Source: JBHPGW01 sp042569785 (GTDB lineage Bacteria > Planctomycetota > Phycisphaerae > Sedimentisphaerales > Anaerobacaceae). From it: a stretch of DNA of 28,480 nt. The position numbers were made by a program, and so were the translations under genes. A model generated the notes under the pieces. The model worked only from the letters and a program-made list of their open reading frames with translations, ran no database searches and was not told the origin of the DNA. The stretch is taken from contig JBHPGW010000034.1 in assembly GCA_042569785.1 (NCBI GenBank), positions 1-28,480 of the forward strand, given 5' to 3'. Positions 16,191 to 24,297 of this stretch are shown in pieces. Each line of letters opens with the position of its first letter. Positions within the stretch are counted from its first letter, which is position 1.

Positions 16191-18011
16191 CTATTTAACC
16201 AGGAAGCCCTCATACCCCTTAAAACGCCCAACGTTCTTCGAGCCAAATGGCTGAACAGAAGTAATGATCACGTTTCTACCCGATTCGATTAAGTACAGCA
16301 CATAAAATTGTTCGATCTCTGTTGCACTTTCGGTCAACCAAATCTCAGGCGGAAAAGCCTTAGCGATTCTGCCTTGATCACCGATAACAAGGCCTCCTGT
16401 TATATCGTCACTGCTAAGTGAACAGTAATCGACTTCGTAAAGGATTTTAGTTCCGTCACCAATTCTACCCATTGCAATGACACCGACCGGATAATGTTTA
16501 CCACCGCCCAATTCGAGCAGCACAGGTAATTGATCGCCGGATAGTTCAGAGCCGACACCAGGTTTTTTGCATTTTAGTGAAACTAAATTATAACCGTCCA
16601 TTGGCATCAACATTGCCGCAACCTGTCCCATCTTAGTAACACCTTTTGATTTGGGTCTACGGCCTTTTCGTCTTTTGCTCCGATTCTTTTTCTCATCGTA
16701 TCCAGGATCTTTTACTATTTCCATCTCTGCTCGAACATAATTGGTTTTTCCGCCATCAAATTGAGCAGGCTCAATGCTGTTGTTGGTTTCGCTGACTCGC
16801 CAGTGTTCGACAGATTCTATCTCAAGGTCAAAACCTTTTAATAAGTTGTTTCCTGATGCCAATTCGCTCCCTGATATCCGATCGGAACTGACAGGCTCAA
16901 TTTTTGCAATATCCTGTGCGCACTTGCTTGTAGGTATAAATTGAATTGTCTCTGGCGGTTCGCTGTTTATACGCCCGGGCAGCTTGGCAATATTGTTTAG
17001 TTTGAACTCGATCAGCATAGGTACTGAATTAGCCGGCACATCGAAAACAAAATCTATCCACCTTATGCTACCAGTAAAGTCGTCACTGTCCAGTACTATC
17101 AGATCACCGAGCTGCTTACGCTGAAGTTGGTTCGCCGTCACCAGATACCCCAACGGATAAACAGCTTTTGCCGCTGAGGCAAAAGGCTCGGCGCCGGCCG
17201 TTTTATCAGTACAAACAAGCCTTAGCTGCGAAGGTGTAAACTTACCAACTTCTTTGAGTAACTTTTTTCTGATACCGACACGGACAACTGTAAGGCTGTG
17301 CCCGGATTTTGATGTCACTGCTCGATTATCCGAATCGACCAGGTCATCGGATCCAAGCCATGCCGCATCTTTTCTTAACACTTCTATTGCCGGAGCGCTG
17401 GTCAGCAGTGACAGCCCCTCTTCTTTGACATGCCGGTTCAGGAAAAGCTGGTCCTGGAACGCTGGATGCAATGCCGCAAAACTTTTCTTCTCACTGATTT
17501 TGCTAAAAGCTCCCTGACTTAACGAACCAAACATCGAAGTTACAAAACCGTCTGGATTCAGGAGTATCTTATTTGGCTTTTGAGCATCGGGTGCCATCGG
17601 GTCAAATCTTTGATATGGATACTTACTTGACAGCGGCGTCAGCATAACAGTTGTAAGCAGTAAACCTGCTGCGATAAGACCAACAAAAACCCCGCACCCA
17701 ATTCTACTGACACGCTCTGGAATAATCCCAAATTCTAACGGTTTCGCAGTAAGCTTAGCCAATATCGTCTGCAAAATTGCAAAAGCCAAAATCGTTATCA
17801 GCAAAAAACTCACCGCCTGTGCCCAATTCGCGATAAAGCCTGCACCAGCACGTTTGATAATAACATCGGCCAGGACCTCGAAATAGTTAAACGATACTAT
17901 CACCGAGCATATAGCTACTATAAGGCTGCCAAAGGATTTTATCAGCGTACTCTTAAGATAGAAATAAGCGGTACAAACCGCAATGATCAATATCACAAAC
18001 AAACTGGCCAT
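16191..18011 (-). CDS. CvpA-like membrane protein with large C-terminal domain
   Basis: This is a 606-residue protein. The first ~135 residues hold four hydrophobic helices with the pattern of CvpA (colicin V production) family proteins, including a conserved Gly/Ile-rich segment (RIGCGVFVGLIAAGLLL). The remaining ~470 residues are hydrophilic, with beta-rich segments and a Lys/Arg-rich linker (KKNRSKRRKGRRPKSKG). This part has no domain that I recognise. The start is the ATG at 18011, preceded at 8 bases by GGAG (18020-18023); a TTG two codons upstream is less likely. It follows the degenerate GspE-like gene by 24 bases in the pilT operon, so a link to the cell envelope or secretion is plausible. 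Confidence 0.75.
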   Translation of the reverse strand: MASLFVILIIAVCTAYFYLKSTLIKSFGSLIVAICSVIVSFNYFEVLADVIIKRAGAGFIANWAQAVSFLLITILAFAILQTILAKLTAKPLEFGIIPERVSRIGCGVFVGLIAAGLLLTTVMLTPLSSKYPYQRFDPMAPDAQKPNKILLNPDGFVTSMFGSLSQGAFSKISEKKSFAALHPAFQDQLFLNRHVKEEGLSLLTSAPAIEVLRKDAAWLGSDDLVDSDNRAVTSKSGHSLTVVRVGIRKKLLKEVGKFTPSQLRLVCTDKTAGAEPFASAAKAVYPLGYLVTANQLQRKQLGDLIVLDSDDFTGSIRWIDFVFDVPANSVPMLIEFKLNNIAKLPGRINSEPPETIQFIPTSKCAQDIAKIEPVSSDRISGSELASGNNLLKGFDLEIESVEHWRVSETNNSIEPAQFDGGKTNYVRAEMEIVKDPGYDEKKNRSKRRKGRRPKSKGVTKMGQVAAMLMPMDGYNLVSLKCKKPGVGSELSGDQLPVLLELGGGKHYPVGVIAMGRIGDGTKILYEVDYCSLSSDDITGGLVIGDQGRIAKAFPPEIWLTESATEIEQFYVLYLIESGRNVIITSVQPFGSKNVGRFKGYEGFLVK

Positions 18012-18035
18012 TAACAAATCTCCATACTCATAGTT

Positions 18036-19688
18036 CTACTTTTTTGGTTTCTTGTTTTCGGGTTTTGAAAGTACCCGGATCATCTCATTTACCGACGTTA
18101 CCCCGGTGATGATCTTCCTCAGTGCCTGTTGTTGTAAGTAAAGCATCTTAGCTGCTCTAAACTGAGCACTGATTTCAGCTAAAGAGGTCAGTTGACTTAT
18201 ATTCTTCTTTAGCTGATCGTCCAATGTGATAATTTCAAAAACCCCTGTCCGGCCGACAAACCCTGTTCCCTGACAATTTTCACACGTGGATTCTTTGCCG
18301 TGTTTGTCATATATAACTTTGCCTGGACGGTACAGAGCTTTTGTTTTTTCCGTGGGCAATGAGAACTTTTTCAGAAGTTCTTTATTCGGGGTGTATGCCT
18401 GCTTACATTCATTGCAAAGATTCCTTAGAAGTCGCTGATTGCTTATCCCAAGAAGGACATCGATTGCCAGTTTTCTGTCACCGACAAGGTTTATCCACTT
18501 GGCAAAGGCTCTTATCGCGTTGTCTGCTTCAATGTTGACATATATTATTTTGCCGTCTTTAGCTGCTTCGCAGATAATATTTGCGGTTTCCTTGTCCAGA
18601 CATTCATCAGCTCCGACAATATCAGGACCCATTCTAACTATAAAACGCAGTTTGTTTGCATACGACATTGTCCCGGTATCACTTAAAGAATAGACGTCCT
18701 GAGTTACGTTGTCCAGTTCTCCTGACGGTTTCCTCTCAAGTGTATTAATACTGTTAAGAAACGAGTCGTGGTTTCTGATCATCGCATAGAAAGATGTCGT
18801 GACTCCGGATTTTTTAGGACCAGAGATAATAAAAACACCTTCTTTAGCGTCCCGAATCTGATTCATTTGATCATACTGATTCTTTGTCAAACCTATATCG
18901 GATAATCGGCTAACATCTTCCTGTGTTATCAGTTTGACCTGGAGCTGTTCTCCAGCCGTTGAGCCGGCTGTTGATACTTCCCATTTGACGTCGTCGCTCT
19001 CCCTGCGGATGCTGAACTTTCCTTTTTGAGGCTTACGCCGTTCTTTAACATCAAGGTCGGCAAGGTTCTTTATAAACGGAATAAAATAGTCCATTTGTTC
19101 TTTTGAAATTGCCGGCTGTTTCAGGATCGCTCCATCGACCTCATATGACAGGGCGTAACCCTGAGATGTAGGTGAAAACACGATTACACTGGCCCTGCGC
19201 CAAAGAGCATCGTTAAAAAGATCGTAAGCTGCTCGATACCCGAAAAACTCCGCGGTTTTAGGACCTGGCATGGATATCTCATTTTTGTTAGCTGTAATAA
19301 AGAGGAACCGTTTTAACTCGTCCATCTTTTTTTGGCCTTTAGCAGAGAGCAGACTCTTGATATGATCGATATTTAAGATGCGGTCGTATTCCAGTACCCG
19401 TGAATTGCGGTACTTGACATAAATGATCGCTGTTATTCCAACCGCTAACAGATACAGGATAAACCCAACAATAAACACCGGCACTAAAAGCCAGATGATA
19501 GTTGCTAATATACCTGTGGCAGTAACAACAGTCTTCCACAAAAACTCGTTCTCGCCAACGATTGCTACATCTTCATTTAACCAGACAGCCAGCGATATCC
19601 ATAAAAAGAAGGAAACTATAAAGACGAGGAACTTAATTATTGATACATAGCTACCGTATTCGATAACACTTAACAGTAAATCCAGCAT
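18036..19688 (-). CDS. Membrane-anchored GspE/PulE-like protein with degenerate ATPase motifs
   Basis: This 550-residue protein begins with three hydrophobic segments (residues about 14-36, 52-72 and 71-91), which is unusual for a GspE. It then follows the type II secretion / type IV pilus assembly ATPase layout. The Walker A position reads GPKKSGVTT (290-298) instead of GPTGSGKTT, so the essential Lys is Val296. The Walker B region reads IVGADECLD rather than VGEIRD, and the His-box TLHTN has become VNIEAD. The zinc tetracysteine of GspE is kept (Cys425, Cys428, Cys469, Cys472). It is therefore probably a non-hydrolysing scaffold or regulator. GGAG precedes the ATG by 7 bases, 31 bases after pilT. 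Confidence 0.87.
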   Translation of the reverse strand: MLDLLLSVIEYGSYVSIIKFLVFIVSFFLWISLAVWLNEDVAIVGENEFLWKTVVTATGILATIIWLLVPVFIVGFILYLLAVGITAIIYVKYRNSRVLEYDRILNIDHIKSLLSAKGQKKMDELKRFLFITANKNEISMPGPKTAEFFGYRAAYDLFNDALWRRASVIVFSPTSQGYALSYEVDGAILKQPAISKEQMDYFIPFIKNLADLDVKERRKPQKGKFSIRRESDDVKWEVSTAGSTAGEQLQVKLITQEDVSRLSDIGLTKNQYDQMNQIRDAKEGVFIISGPKKSGVTTSFYAMIRNHDSFLNSINTLERKPSGELDNVTQDVYSLSDTGTMSYANKLRFIVRMGPDIVGADECLDKETANIICEAAKDGKIIYVNIEADNAIRAFAKWINLVGDRKLAIDVLLGISNQRLLRNLCNECKQAYTPNKELLKKFSLPTEKTKALYRPGKVIYDKHGKESTCENCQGTGFVGRTGVFEIITLDDQLKKNISQLTSLAEISAQFRAAKMLYLQQQALRKIITGVTSVNEMIRVLSKPENKKPKK

Positions 19689-19719
19689 AAGCTGCTCCGT
19701 TGCATAATTGATTCAAATC

Positions 19720-20853
19720 TTACAGAATACCACTTGTAGAGCCCCTGATGCCCTTCAATGCCATCTTCAGTTCATCAACATTCGGGGCATATTGAAGTCC
19801 AACCTTCAAGTCTATCCACTCTTCAAGTATAAGCAATCTAAGGCTTTCTGTAAAGTCCTGCATTCCTTCACCTTGGCAGGCCCTGATCGCTGCGGGAATA
19901 TCCGCTTCACGCCCCTCGGATATAAGTTTTTTGACAATAGGATTAGCGATCAATATCTCAATAGCAGGTACCCTTTTGGCTTCAGGCCTGATACCAGGCA
20001 GTAATTGTTGACTGATGACTGCCCGGATAGTCAAAGCAAATGTCTGCCTGGCCAGATCCCTTTCTTCCTGCGGGAACAGATCCAGTATTCGCTGGATCGT
20101 CTGGGCAGCACTATTTGAATGAAGCGTTCCGAACACAAGGTGCCCGGTCTCTGCCGCACGCATACCAGCGGTAAGAGTGTCATTGTCCCTGATCTCACCG
20201 ACAAGCACAACATCCGGGTCCTGACGCATAAGTGAACGAAGCGCATCATCATAGTTCGGAACATCGATCCCTATTTCTCGTTGAGAGACAATAGCCTTTT
20301 TATCGTTGTGCAGAAATTCCAGCGGGTCTTCGATCGTTATGATATGACAGGCACGAGTATTGTTGACATAATCGATCATCGATGCGATAGTGGTACTTTT
20401 GCCGCATCCGGTTGGACCGGTCACAAGAATCAAGCCATCATGATTTTCCGAGATTTTTTCGACCACAGGCGGAACGTGCAGCGATTCAAAAGGCGGTATG
20501 TTACTGGTTATGTGTCTTGCCGCAAGACTTATAGCGCCTCGCTGACGAAATATATTGACTCGGAAACGGTCGGTCTTCCCTACCTGCCACGCGAAGTCGA
20601 GAGCTCCATTTTCAAGGAAAAATGTTTTCTGCCCTTCGCTTAAAATCTCAAAGACCAGCTTTTCCATCTTTTCTTCTGTCATAGTATCGCCGGTGGTAGC
20701 CTTTAAAGAACCCTGAAGCCGTAGTTTGGGAGACATTCCGACCTTCAAATGAAGGTCACTGGCATCAACTTTGATCGCGGCTTTGAAGAACTTATTGATA
20801 GCAGGCTCATGGTCCATATGGACATGGCTGGTTATCGGCTGTTCCTTACTCAT
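19720..20853 (-). CDS. pilT: PilT family twitching motility / pilus retraction ATPase
   Basis: PilT is a cytoplasmic hexameric AAA-like ATPase that depolymerises type IV pili. This 377-residue protein has the N-terminal DASDLHLKVGMSPKLRLQG, intact Walker A GPTGCGKST, Asp box, Walker B VVLVGEIRD and His-box GTLHSNSA. The AIRAC...FTESL C-terminal region is also present. An ATG ten codons upstream at 20883 would be in the leader; the ATG at 20853 has AAGGAG at 20861-20866 and is chosen. It is the first gene of a three-gene minus-strand unit, transcribed from a near-consensus promoter. No pilin genes are visible nearby. Confidence 0.95.
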   Translation of the reverse strand: MSKEQPITSHVHMDHEPAINKFFKAAIKVDASDLHLKVGMSPKLRLQGSLKATTGDTMTEEKMEKLVFEILSEGQKTFFLENGALDFAWQVGKTDRFRVNIFRQRGAISLAARHITSNIPPFESLHVPPVVEKISENHDGLILVTGPTGCGKSTTIASMIDYVNNTRACHIITIEDPLEFLHNDKKAIVSQREIGIDVPNYDDALRSLMRQDPDVVLVGEIRDNDTLTAGMRAAETGHLVFGTLHSNSAAQTIQRILDLFPQEERDLARQTFALTIRAVISQQLLPGIRPEAKRVPAIEILIANPIVKKLISEGREADIPAAIRACQGEGMQDFTESLRLLILEEWIDLKVGLQYAPNVDELKMALKGIRGSTSGIL

Positions 20854-20860
20854 CGATATA

Positions 20861-20866
20861 CTCCTT
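20861..20866 (-). promoter_or_regulatory. Ribosome-binding site that fixes the pilT start
   Basis: AAGGAG on the minus strand lies 7 bases before the ATG at 20853, and within the in-frame extension from 20883. This favours the shorter protein beginning MSKEQ. Confidence 0.85.
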
Positions 20867-20958
20867 CCGATTATAAACGCCACCTCGCAAAGTACTTAAA
20901 TAAAGCTTTACTTTGTTGCTGTTCCAAGGCATGCGAATATGAACTGTTATATGATTAT

Positions 20959-20986
20959 ATTATAAGTATTATGCAGCAAATGTCAA
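20959..20986 (-). promoter_or_regulatory. Consensus sigma70 promoter for the pilT operon
   Basis: On the minus strand a perfect TTGACA (20986-20981) and a perfect TATAAT (20964-20959) are separated by 16 bases. Transcription would begin near 20952, leaving a leader of about 100 bases before pilT. A full consensus match is rare, so expression is likely strong and constitutive. Confidence 0.75.
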
Positions 20987-21072
20987 CCATAATGCCCCGC
21001 TAAACCCCTTTTTTACCCCAATGCCAAAGACAGACTCTATCGATTATAGCTTTTCTGCTGACCGCTGTAACT

Positions 21073-22443
21073 TTATCCTGTTAATATTAGTGTCAACGTC
21101 ATATAAATCGCCACGCTAATCGAGTCATTAGCCGTCGTCACTAACGGCCCTGAGCTTATCGCCGGGTCTATACCAACTCTGCGGAACAAAAACGGCAGGA
21201 ACAATCCCAAAGTTGTCGCCACCATTATCGCCGAAAACATCGCTGTCCCAAAAGCCGCGATCAGCCTTAATGCTTCTATGTCACTATTTGTTGCCTTCAG
21301 ATGCAGTAGTAAGCTGCATGCGATTCCCCCGATCACTCCGCAACTAAGTGCGACCAGCAAAGCGATGCGAACCTCACGAGTAAATACCTGCCCCAGTTTT
21401 TGAGCCGCCAAATGGCCCGTTGCCAGGCCGGTAACTACGATCGTAGAGGTTTGCAAGCCTGCGTTGCCGCTGATCGCCGCTATCATAGGAACAAATGCTA
21501 CCGCAGCTAAATAGATCGTCTGATCATAGGTCTTAAAATACATCATAACCAAAGCTGTCACACCGGTCCCTATCAAACAAGGCAGCAGCCAGGTCATACG
21601 AATACGCGCCGCATTCAGCACAGAAACATCGTCAAGCTCATCGGCATCGGTTCCAGCCATTGTATACATATCCTCGGCAGCCTCTTCCTCGGCAACCTCG
21701 ATCACACGGTCGGCTGTTATACGACCGGCCAGCTTATGATCCGCATCCAGTACAGGAACTACGATTAAGTCGTTCTTACTGAATATATTACGAACTTCTT
21801 CCTGGTCAGCGTCTACTGTGACATAGATCGTATCAGGATCGATCAGAGAGTTTATCTTTATATCTTCACGACTTGTCAGAAGCAATCGGATACGTACATC
21901 ACCGAGAAACCGCCCCAGGTTGTCTACCACATAGACACTGAAAAAATCCTCATCGATCTCAGCGGCGCGGATCTTCCCGATCGCTTCAGAGACCGTTGAG
22001 TTTTCAGTCACATCGATCAGAACAGGGTCCATAATACCGCCCGCCGAGTCCTCCGAATAACTCATCAACTCCTGGATCTGAGCTGAATCAGCAGGCGCAA
22101 TTCCTTCAAGAAATTCAGCGCTTTCCTGTTGGGGAAGTTCCATCAGAATGTCAGCCGCGTCGTCCGCGTCGAGTTCTGCAACCAGAGATTTTAGTTCGTG
22201 GTCTTCAAGAAAGTCAAATATCTCTCTACGAGTCGCTTCGTCAACCTTTTCCAAAACCTCCGCCGATATCGACTTATCCAGAACATCGAAAATAATCCGC
22301 CTCTGCTCGTTATCCACTAACTCGACAACTTCAGCGATATCACTGCTTCGCTGTTCGTTGACCAGCTTACCAAGCCCAACGGCATTTCCCGAATCAAGAG
22401 CTTCCTGTATCTGCCCTAATAATTGTTTCTGTTCATCGGCCAT
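21073..22443 (-). CDS. mgtE: Magnesium transporter MgtE
   Basis: MgtE is a homodimeric Mg2+ channel of the inner membrane, gated by cytosolic Mg2+. This 456-residue protein has the standard order. The acidic N domain of helical repeats covers about 1-125. A CBS pair (about 137-260) opens with GGIMDPVLIDV. The plug helix and five transmembrane helices follow, with the selectivity motif PMIAAISGNAGLQTS. The start is the ATG at 22443; no strong Shine-Dalgarno is visible. I see no M-box Mg2+ riboswitch in the 150 bases upstream, so regulation is probably at the protein level. Confidence 0.95.
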   Translation of the reverse strand: MADEQKQLLGQIQEALDSGNAVGLGKLVNEQRSSDIAEVVELVDNEQRRIIFDVLDKSISAEVLEKVDEATRREIFDFLEDHELKSLVAELDADDAADILMELPQQESAEFLEGIAPADSAQIQELMSYSEDSAGGIMDPVLIDVTENSTVSEAIGKIRAAEIDEDFFSVYVVDNLGRFLGDVRIRLLLTSREDIKINSLIDPDTIYVTVDADQEEVRNIFSKNDLIVVPVLDADHKLAGRITADRVIEVAEEEAAEDMYTMAGTDADELDDVSVLNAARIRMTWLLPCLIGTGVTALVMMYFKTYDQTIYLAAVAFVPMIAAISGNAGLQTSTIVVTGLATGHLAAQKLGQVFTREVRIALLVALSCGVIGGIACSLLLHLKATNSDIEALRLIAAFGTAMFSAIMVATTLGLFLPFLFRRVGIDPAISSGPLVTTANDSISVAIYMTLTLILTG

Positions 22444-22589
22444 TGTTTTTACCCGAACAAAGATTTACTATTTCACCCGCCTCAACGACAAAATAACTTA
22501 ATTTCTCACGCTAAGCAATGCTTTTATAACGAAAAATCGCGACTTTTTTAATATCAGACCATTAACATGCCGATAATATTTATAGTTAG

Positions 22590-22618
22590 CCCCCCGATTT
22601 ATTCGGGGGGGGGTTTTT
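22590..22618. terminator. Strong C/G hairpin with T-run between divergent genes
   Basis: CCCCCCGA (22590-22597) and TCGGGGGG (22603-22610) make an 8-bp stem with loop TTTAT. Three more G's follow, then a T-run at 22614-22618. It has terminator form on the plus strand, but no plus-strand gene lies upstream, since mgtE runs the other way. It may block antisense transcription or belong to a repeat. Confidence 0.5.
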
Positions 22619-22690
22619 AGGACAAAAAGTGCCAAGGGGCGTCACAATTTCGGTGAAGCAGGCATTTGTACTGTTCACAACGAAAAGCCC

Positions 22691-22719
22691 TTGCTATTTT
22701 ACCTATTTTAAGGTAAAAT
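22691..22719 (+). promoter_or_regulatory. Candidate promoter overlaid by a perfect dyad (putative operator)
   Basis: TTGCTA (22691-22696, 4 of 6) and TAAAAT (22714-22719, 5 of 6) are spaced by 17 bases. The dyad ATTTTACC/GGTAAAAT (22696-22703 and 22712-22719) has 8-base perfect arms that cover the spacer and the -10. This is the arrangement of a repressor operator. The 22444-22772 stretch contains no gene; it holds this element and the C/G hairpin at 22590. Confidence 0.45.
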
Positions 22720-22740
22720 GCTGTTTTGACTTTTTGGACG

Positions 22741-22976
22741 GACTTTTTAACGAACGTTTATTCGAGGGTTATATGATCAAGGCTATCGGTCGTGTTTTAT
22801 TAGCAGGGCTTGTTATTGCTCGCAATTTCGCTGTTGCTGCCATCGACCCTTTTAAATTTGTTCGGCGACTTTTTAAATAACATTTATTCGAGGGCTATAT
22901 GATGAAGTCTATTATTTGGATTATTTTAGCAGGACTTTTAATCACAGGCAATTTCACTGTTGCAGCAGTTGACCCT
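22741..22976 (+). repeat. 126-bp-period tandem duplication of a gene's 5' end
   Basis: 22741-22850 and 22867-22976 align over 110 bases without gaps and with 84 identities (my count), at an offset of exactly 126 bases. The copies include the leader GACTTTTTAA, the ribosome-binding region TTCGAGGG, the ATG, and the signal-peptide codons up to the sequence for DP. The duplicate has diverged mainly at third and hydrophobic positions. Confidence 0.85.
22773..22880 (+). CDS. 35-residue signal-peptide-like leader peptide from a duplicated gene start
   Basis: The frame starts MIKAIGRVLLAGLV, continues to a VAAIDP that matches the VAAVDP of the next gene, then ends in a basic tail FKFVRRLFK before TAA at 22878-22880. 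GAGGG precedes the ATG. It is a truncated copy of the start of the neighbouring exported protein. Either it is a decaying duplicate that is still translated, or it is a short membrane or cationic peptide. An in-frame upstream start at 22629 would give 83 residues but has no ribosome-binding site of its own and crosses the putative promoter, so 22773 is chosen. Whether it is expressed is unknown. Confidence 0.45.
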   Translation: MIKAIGRVLLAGLVIARNFAVAAIDPFKFVRRLFK

Positions 22977-23540
22977 GCAGTCGTGCAGGGCCAAAATGAC
23001 TGGACCGTAGACGTCAAGTTCACAAATCTCCAGCAGATCGAGGTCAAGGTCCCCGGCCAGAGAGCCACCCAGCGTTTCTGGTACTCCATCATAACACTGA
23101 CAAACAAGACAAACCGTGACGTGGACTTCTTTCCCAAATGTCAGCTTATGACCGATACTTTCCAGATCGTTTCCGCCGGCAAAAAAACACCCGCCGCCGT
23201 CTTTGAGCAGATCAAAACAAGATACCAGACAAAGTTCCCATTCGTTGAACCGCTCGAAAAAGTCGAAAACAGGATCCTCCAGGGCGCTGACAACTCAAGG
23301 GACATCGCTGTTATCTGGCCAGATTTCGACCCCGAAGCAAAAGCCGCAACTCTTTTCATTACAGGCCTGAGCAATGAAACCGCTGTCATCAAGCATCCGG
23401 TACTAAAAGACAACGACGGCATGCCAAAACTAATTTTCCTGAGAAAGACCCTGGAACTAAACTACGACCTGGCCAGCGACCCAACCTTCCGCTCAGAAAC
23501 AAGACTAACATTCAAATCAAAAAGATGGATAATGAGATAA
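22899..23540 (+). CDS. Exported protein of unknown function
   Basis: This 213-residue protein has a clear N-terminal signal peptide (two Met, a basic Lys, hydrophobic IIWIILAGLLITGNF, then VAAVDP near residue 23), so it is exported. The mature part reads as beta-rich and hydrophilic (VDVKFTNLQQIEVKVPGQ and TLTNKTNRDVDFFPK), similar in flavour to proteins that describe a small beta-sandwich, with one Cys. I do not recognise the family. GAGGG lies 5-9 bases before the ATG. It shares its 5' end with the upstream duplicated leader ORF, 18 bases away, and probably the same transcript. It is convergent with the HIRAN gene. Confidence 0.8.
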   Translation: MMKSIIWIILAGLLITGNFTVAAVDPAVVQGQNDWTVDVKFTNLQQIEVKVPGQRATQRFWYSIITLTNKTNRDVDFFPKCQLMTDTFQIVSAGKKTPAAVFEQIKTRYQTKFPFVEPLEKVENRILQGADNSRDIAVIWPDFDPEAKAATLFITGLSNETAVIKHPVLKDNDGMPKLIFLRKTLELNYDLASDPTFRSETRLTFKSKRWIMR

Positions 23541-23595
23541 ACCAAAATCAGCAACCCCCACAGACAGTTTCCGCTCACGGCAAATTCGGATTGCA

Positions 23596-24297
23596 CTATT
23601 TTACCGAGACATACAGGTATATCTTTGGCTTTTGTTCTGTTCCATTTATGCGTTCAACGTAAGCCGATATTATCAAATCCGACTGCATCCATTCATGGAA
23701 AGAGCCTGTCAGGCCACGACATACATAACCTGCCTTGACAGCATTTATAATGATCTTTATTGCCTCGGGGTCATGGGGGTTATCTGGTTCAGCTTCAAAA
23801 GTTGCTTGCATATCTGTAGACAAATCAGCAAGAGGTAATTTATCTTTGTAATATCGATACCCCTGAACAGGCAACATAAGTTCAAATGGAACTGAAGCGT
23901 TTTCAAACGGATGAATAACTGTAAAATCATCATCAGGCAGTTTTGCACCTGAATAACCGAGCAATGCAAAGTCAGATATTACAGCATCAGACTTTAACCG
24001 TAAAGCATCGAGAAAACGATTGAAATCCCCACGGCTGCGAGGAGGAAGACGCTTCATAAAAGAAGCCAGAACATCTTTGTAAACAACACCTTTCTCAACT
24101 TCAAAGCCCGGATAGCCCTCAAACCCTAAATTTTCAGCTTTTGAAAAGTCTTCGCTATCCTTGAGATACACCAAGTCGGCATCATTGTCATTGCGTATCA
24201 ACTCAGCAACAAACATCCTCAAACGATTGCCTTTGGTTTTAGTCTGCCAGGAAAGCAAAAGCCTGTCCGGTTCAACTATATATTCAATACACCTCAT
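23596..24297 (-). CDS. HIRAN domain protein paired with a HipA-like kinase
   Basis: This is a 233-residue soluble protein. The C-terminal ~95 residues (about 140-233) match the HIRAN domain. This domain has a hydrophobic start (VPFELMLPVQGYRYY), the EPDNPHDPEAI motif at 170-180 and the GYVCRGLTGSFHEWM segment. HIRAN domains bind DNA ends or branched DNA, or serve as adaptors. The N-terminal ~130 residues (LVYLKDSEDF, GYPGF, RLPPRSR, ISDFALLGYSGAKLPDDDF) look like the N-terminal part seen with HipA-type kinases, but I am less sure of that. The start ATG overlaps the TGA of the kinase gene (ATGA, 24297-24294), a sign of translational coupling. It is likely the partner or regulator of that kinase. 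Confidence 0.82.
   Translation of the reverse strand: MRCIEYIVEPDRLLLSWQTKTKGNRLRMFVAELIRNDNDADLVYLKDSEDFSKAENLGFEGYPGFEVEKGVVYKDVLASFMKRLPPRSRGDFNRFLDALRLKSDAVISDFALLGYSGAKLPDDDFTVIHPFENASVPFELMLPVQGYRYYKDKLPLADLSTDMQATFEAEPDNPHDPEAIKIIINAVKAGYVCRGLTGSFHEWMQSDLIISAYVERINGTEQKPKIYLYVSVK

Noticed and set aside
22444..22620. M-box magnesium riboswitch upstream of mgtE
   Set aside because: I looked for the conserved M-box blocks on the minus strand and did not find them; only the C/G hairpin is present.
22629..22772. Longer version of the 35-residue leader ORF (83 residues)
   Set aside because: The extra part crosses the putative promoter and operator, has no ribosome-binding site, and is not part of the duplicated unit.
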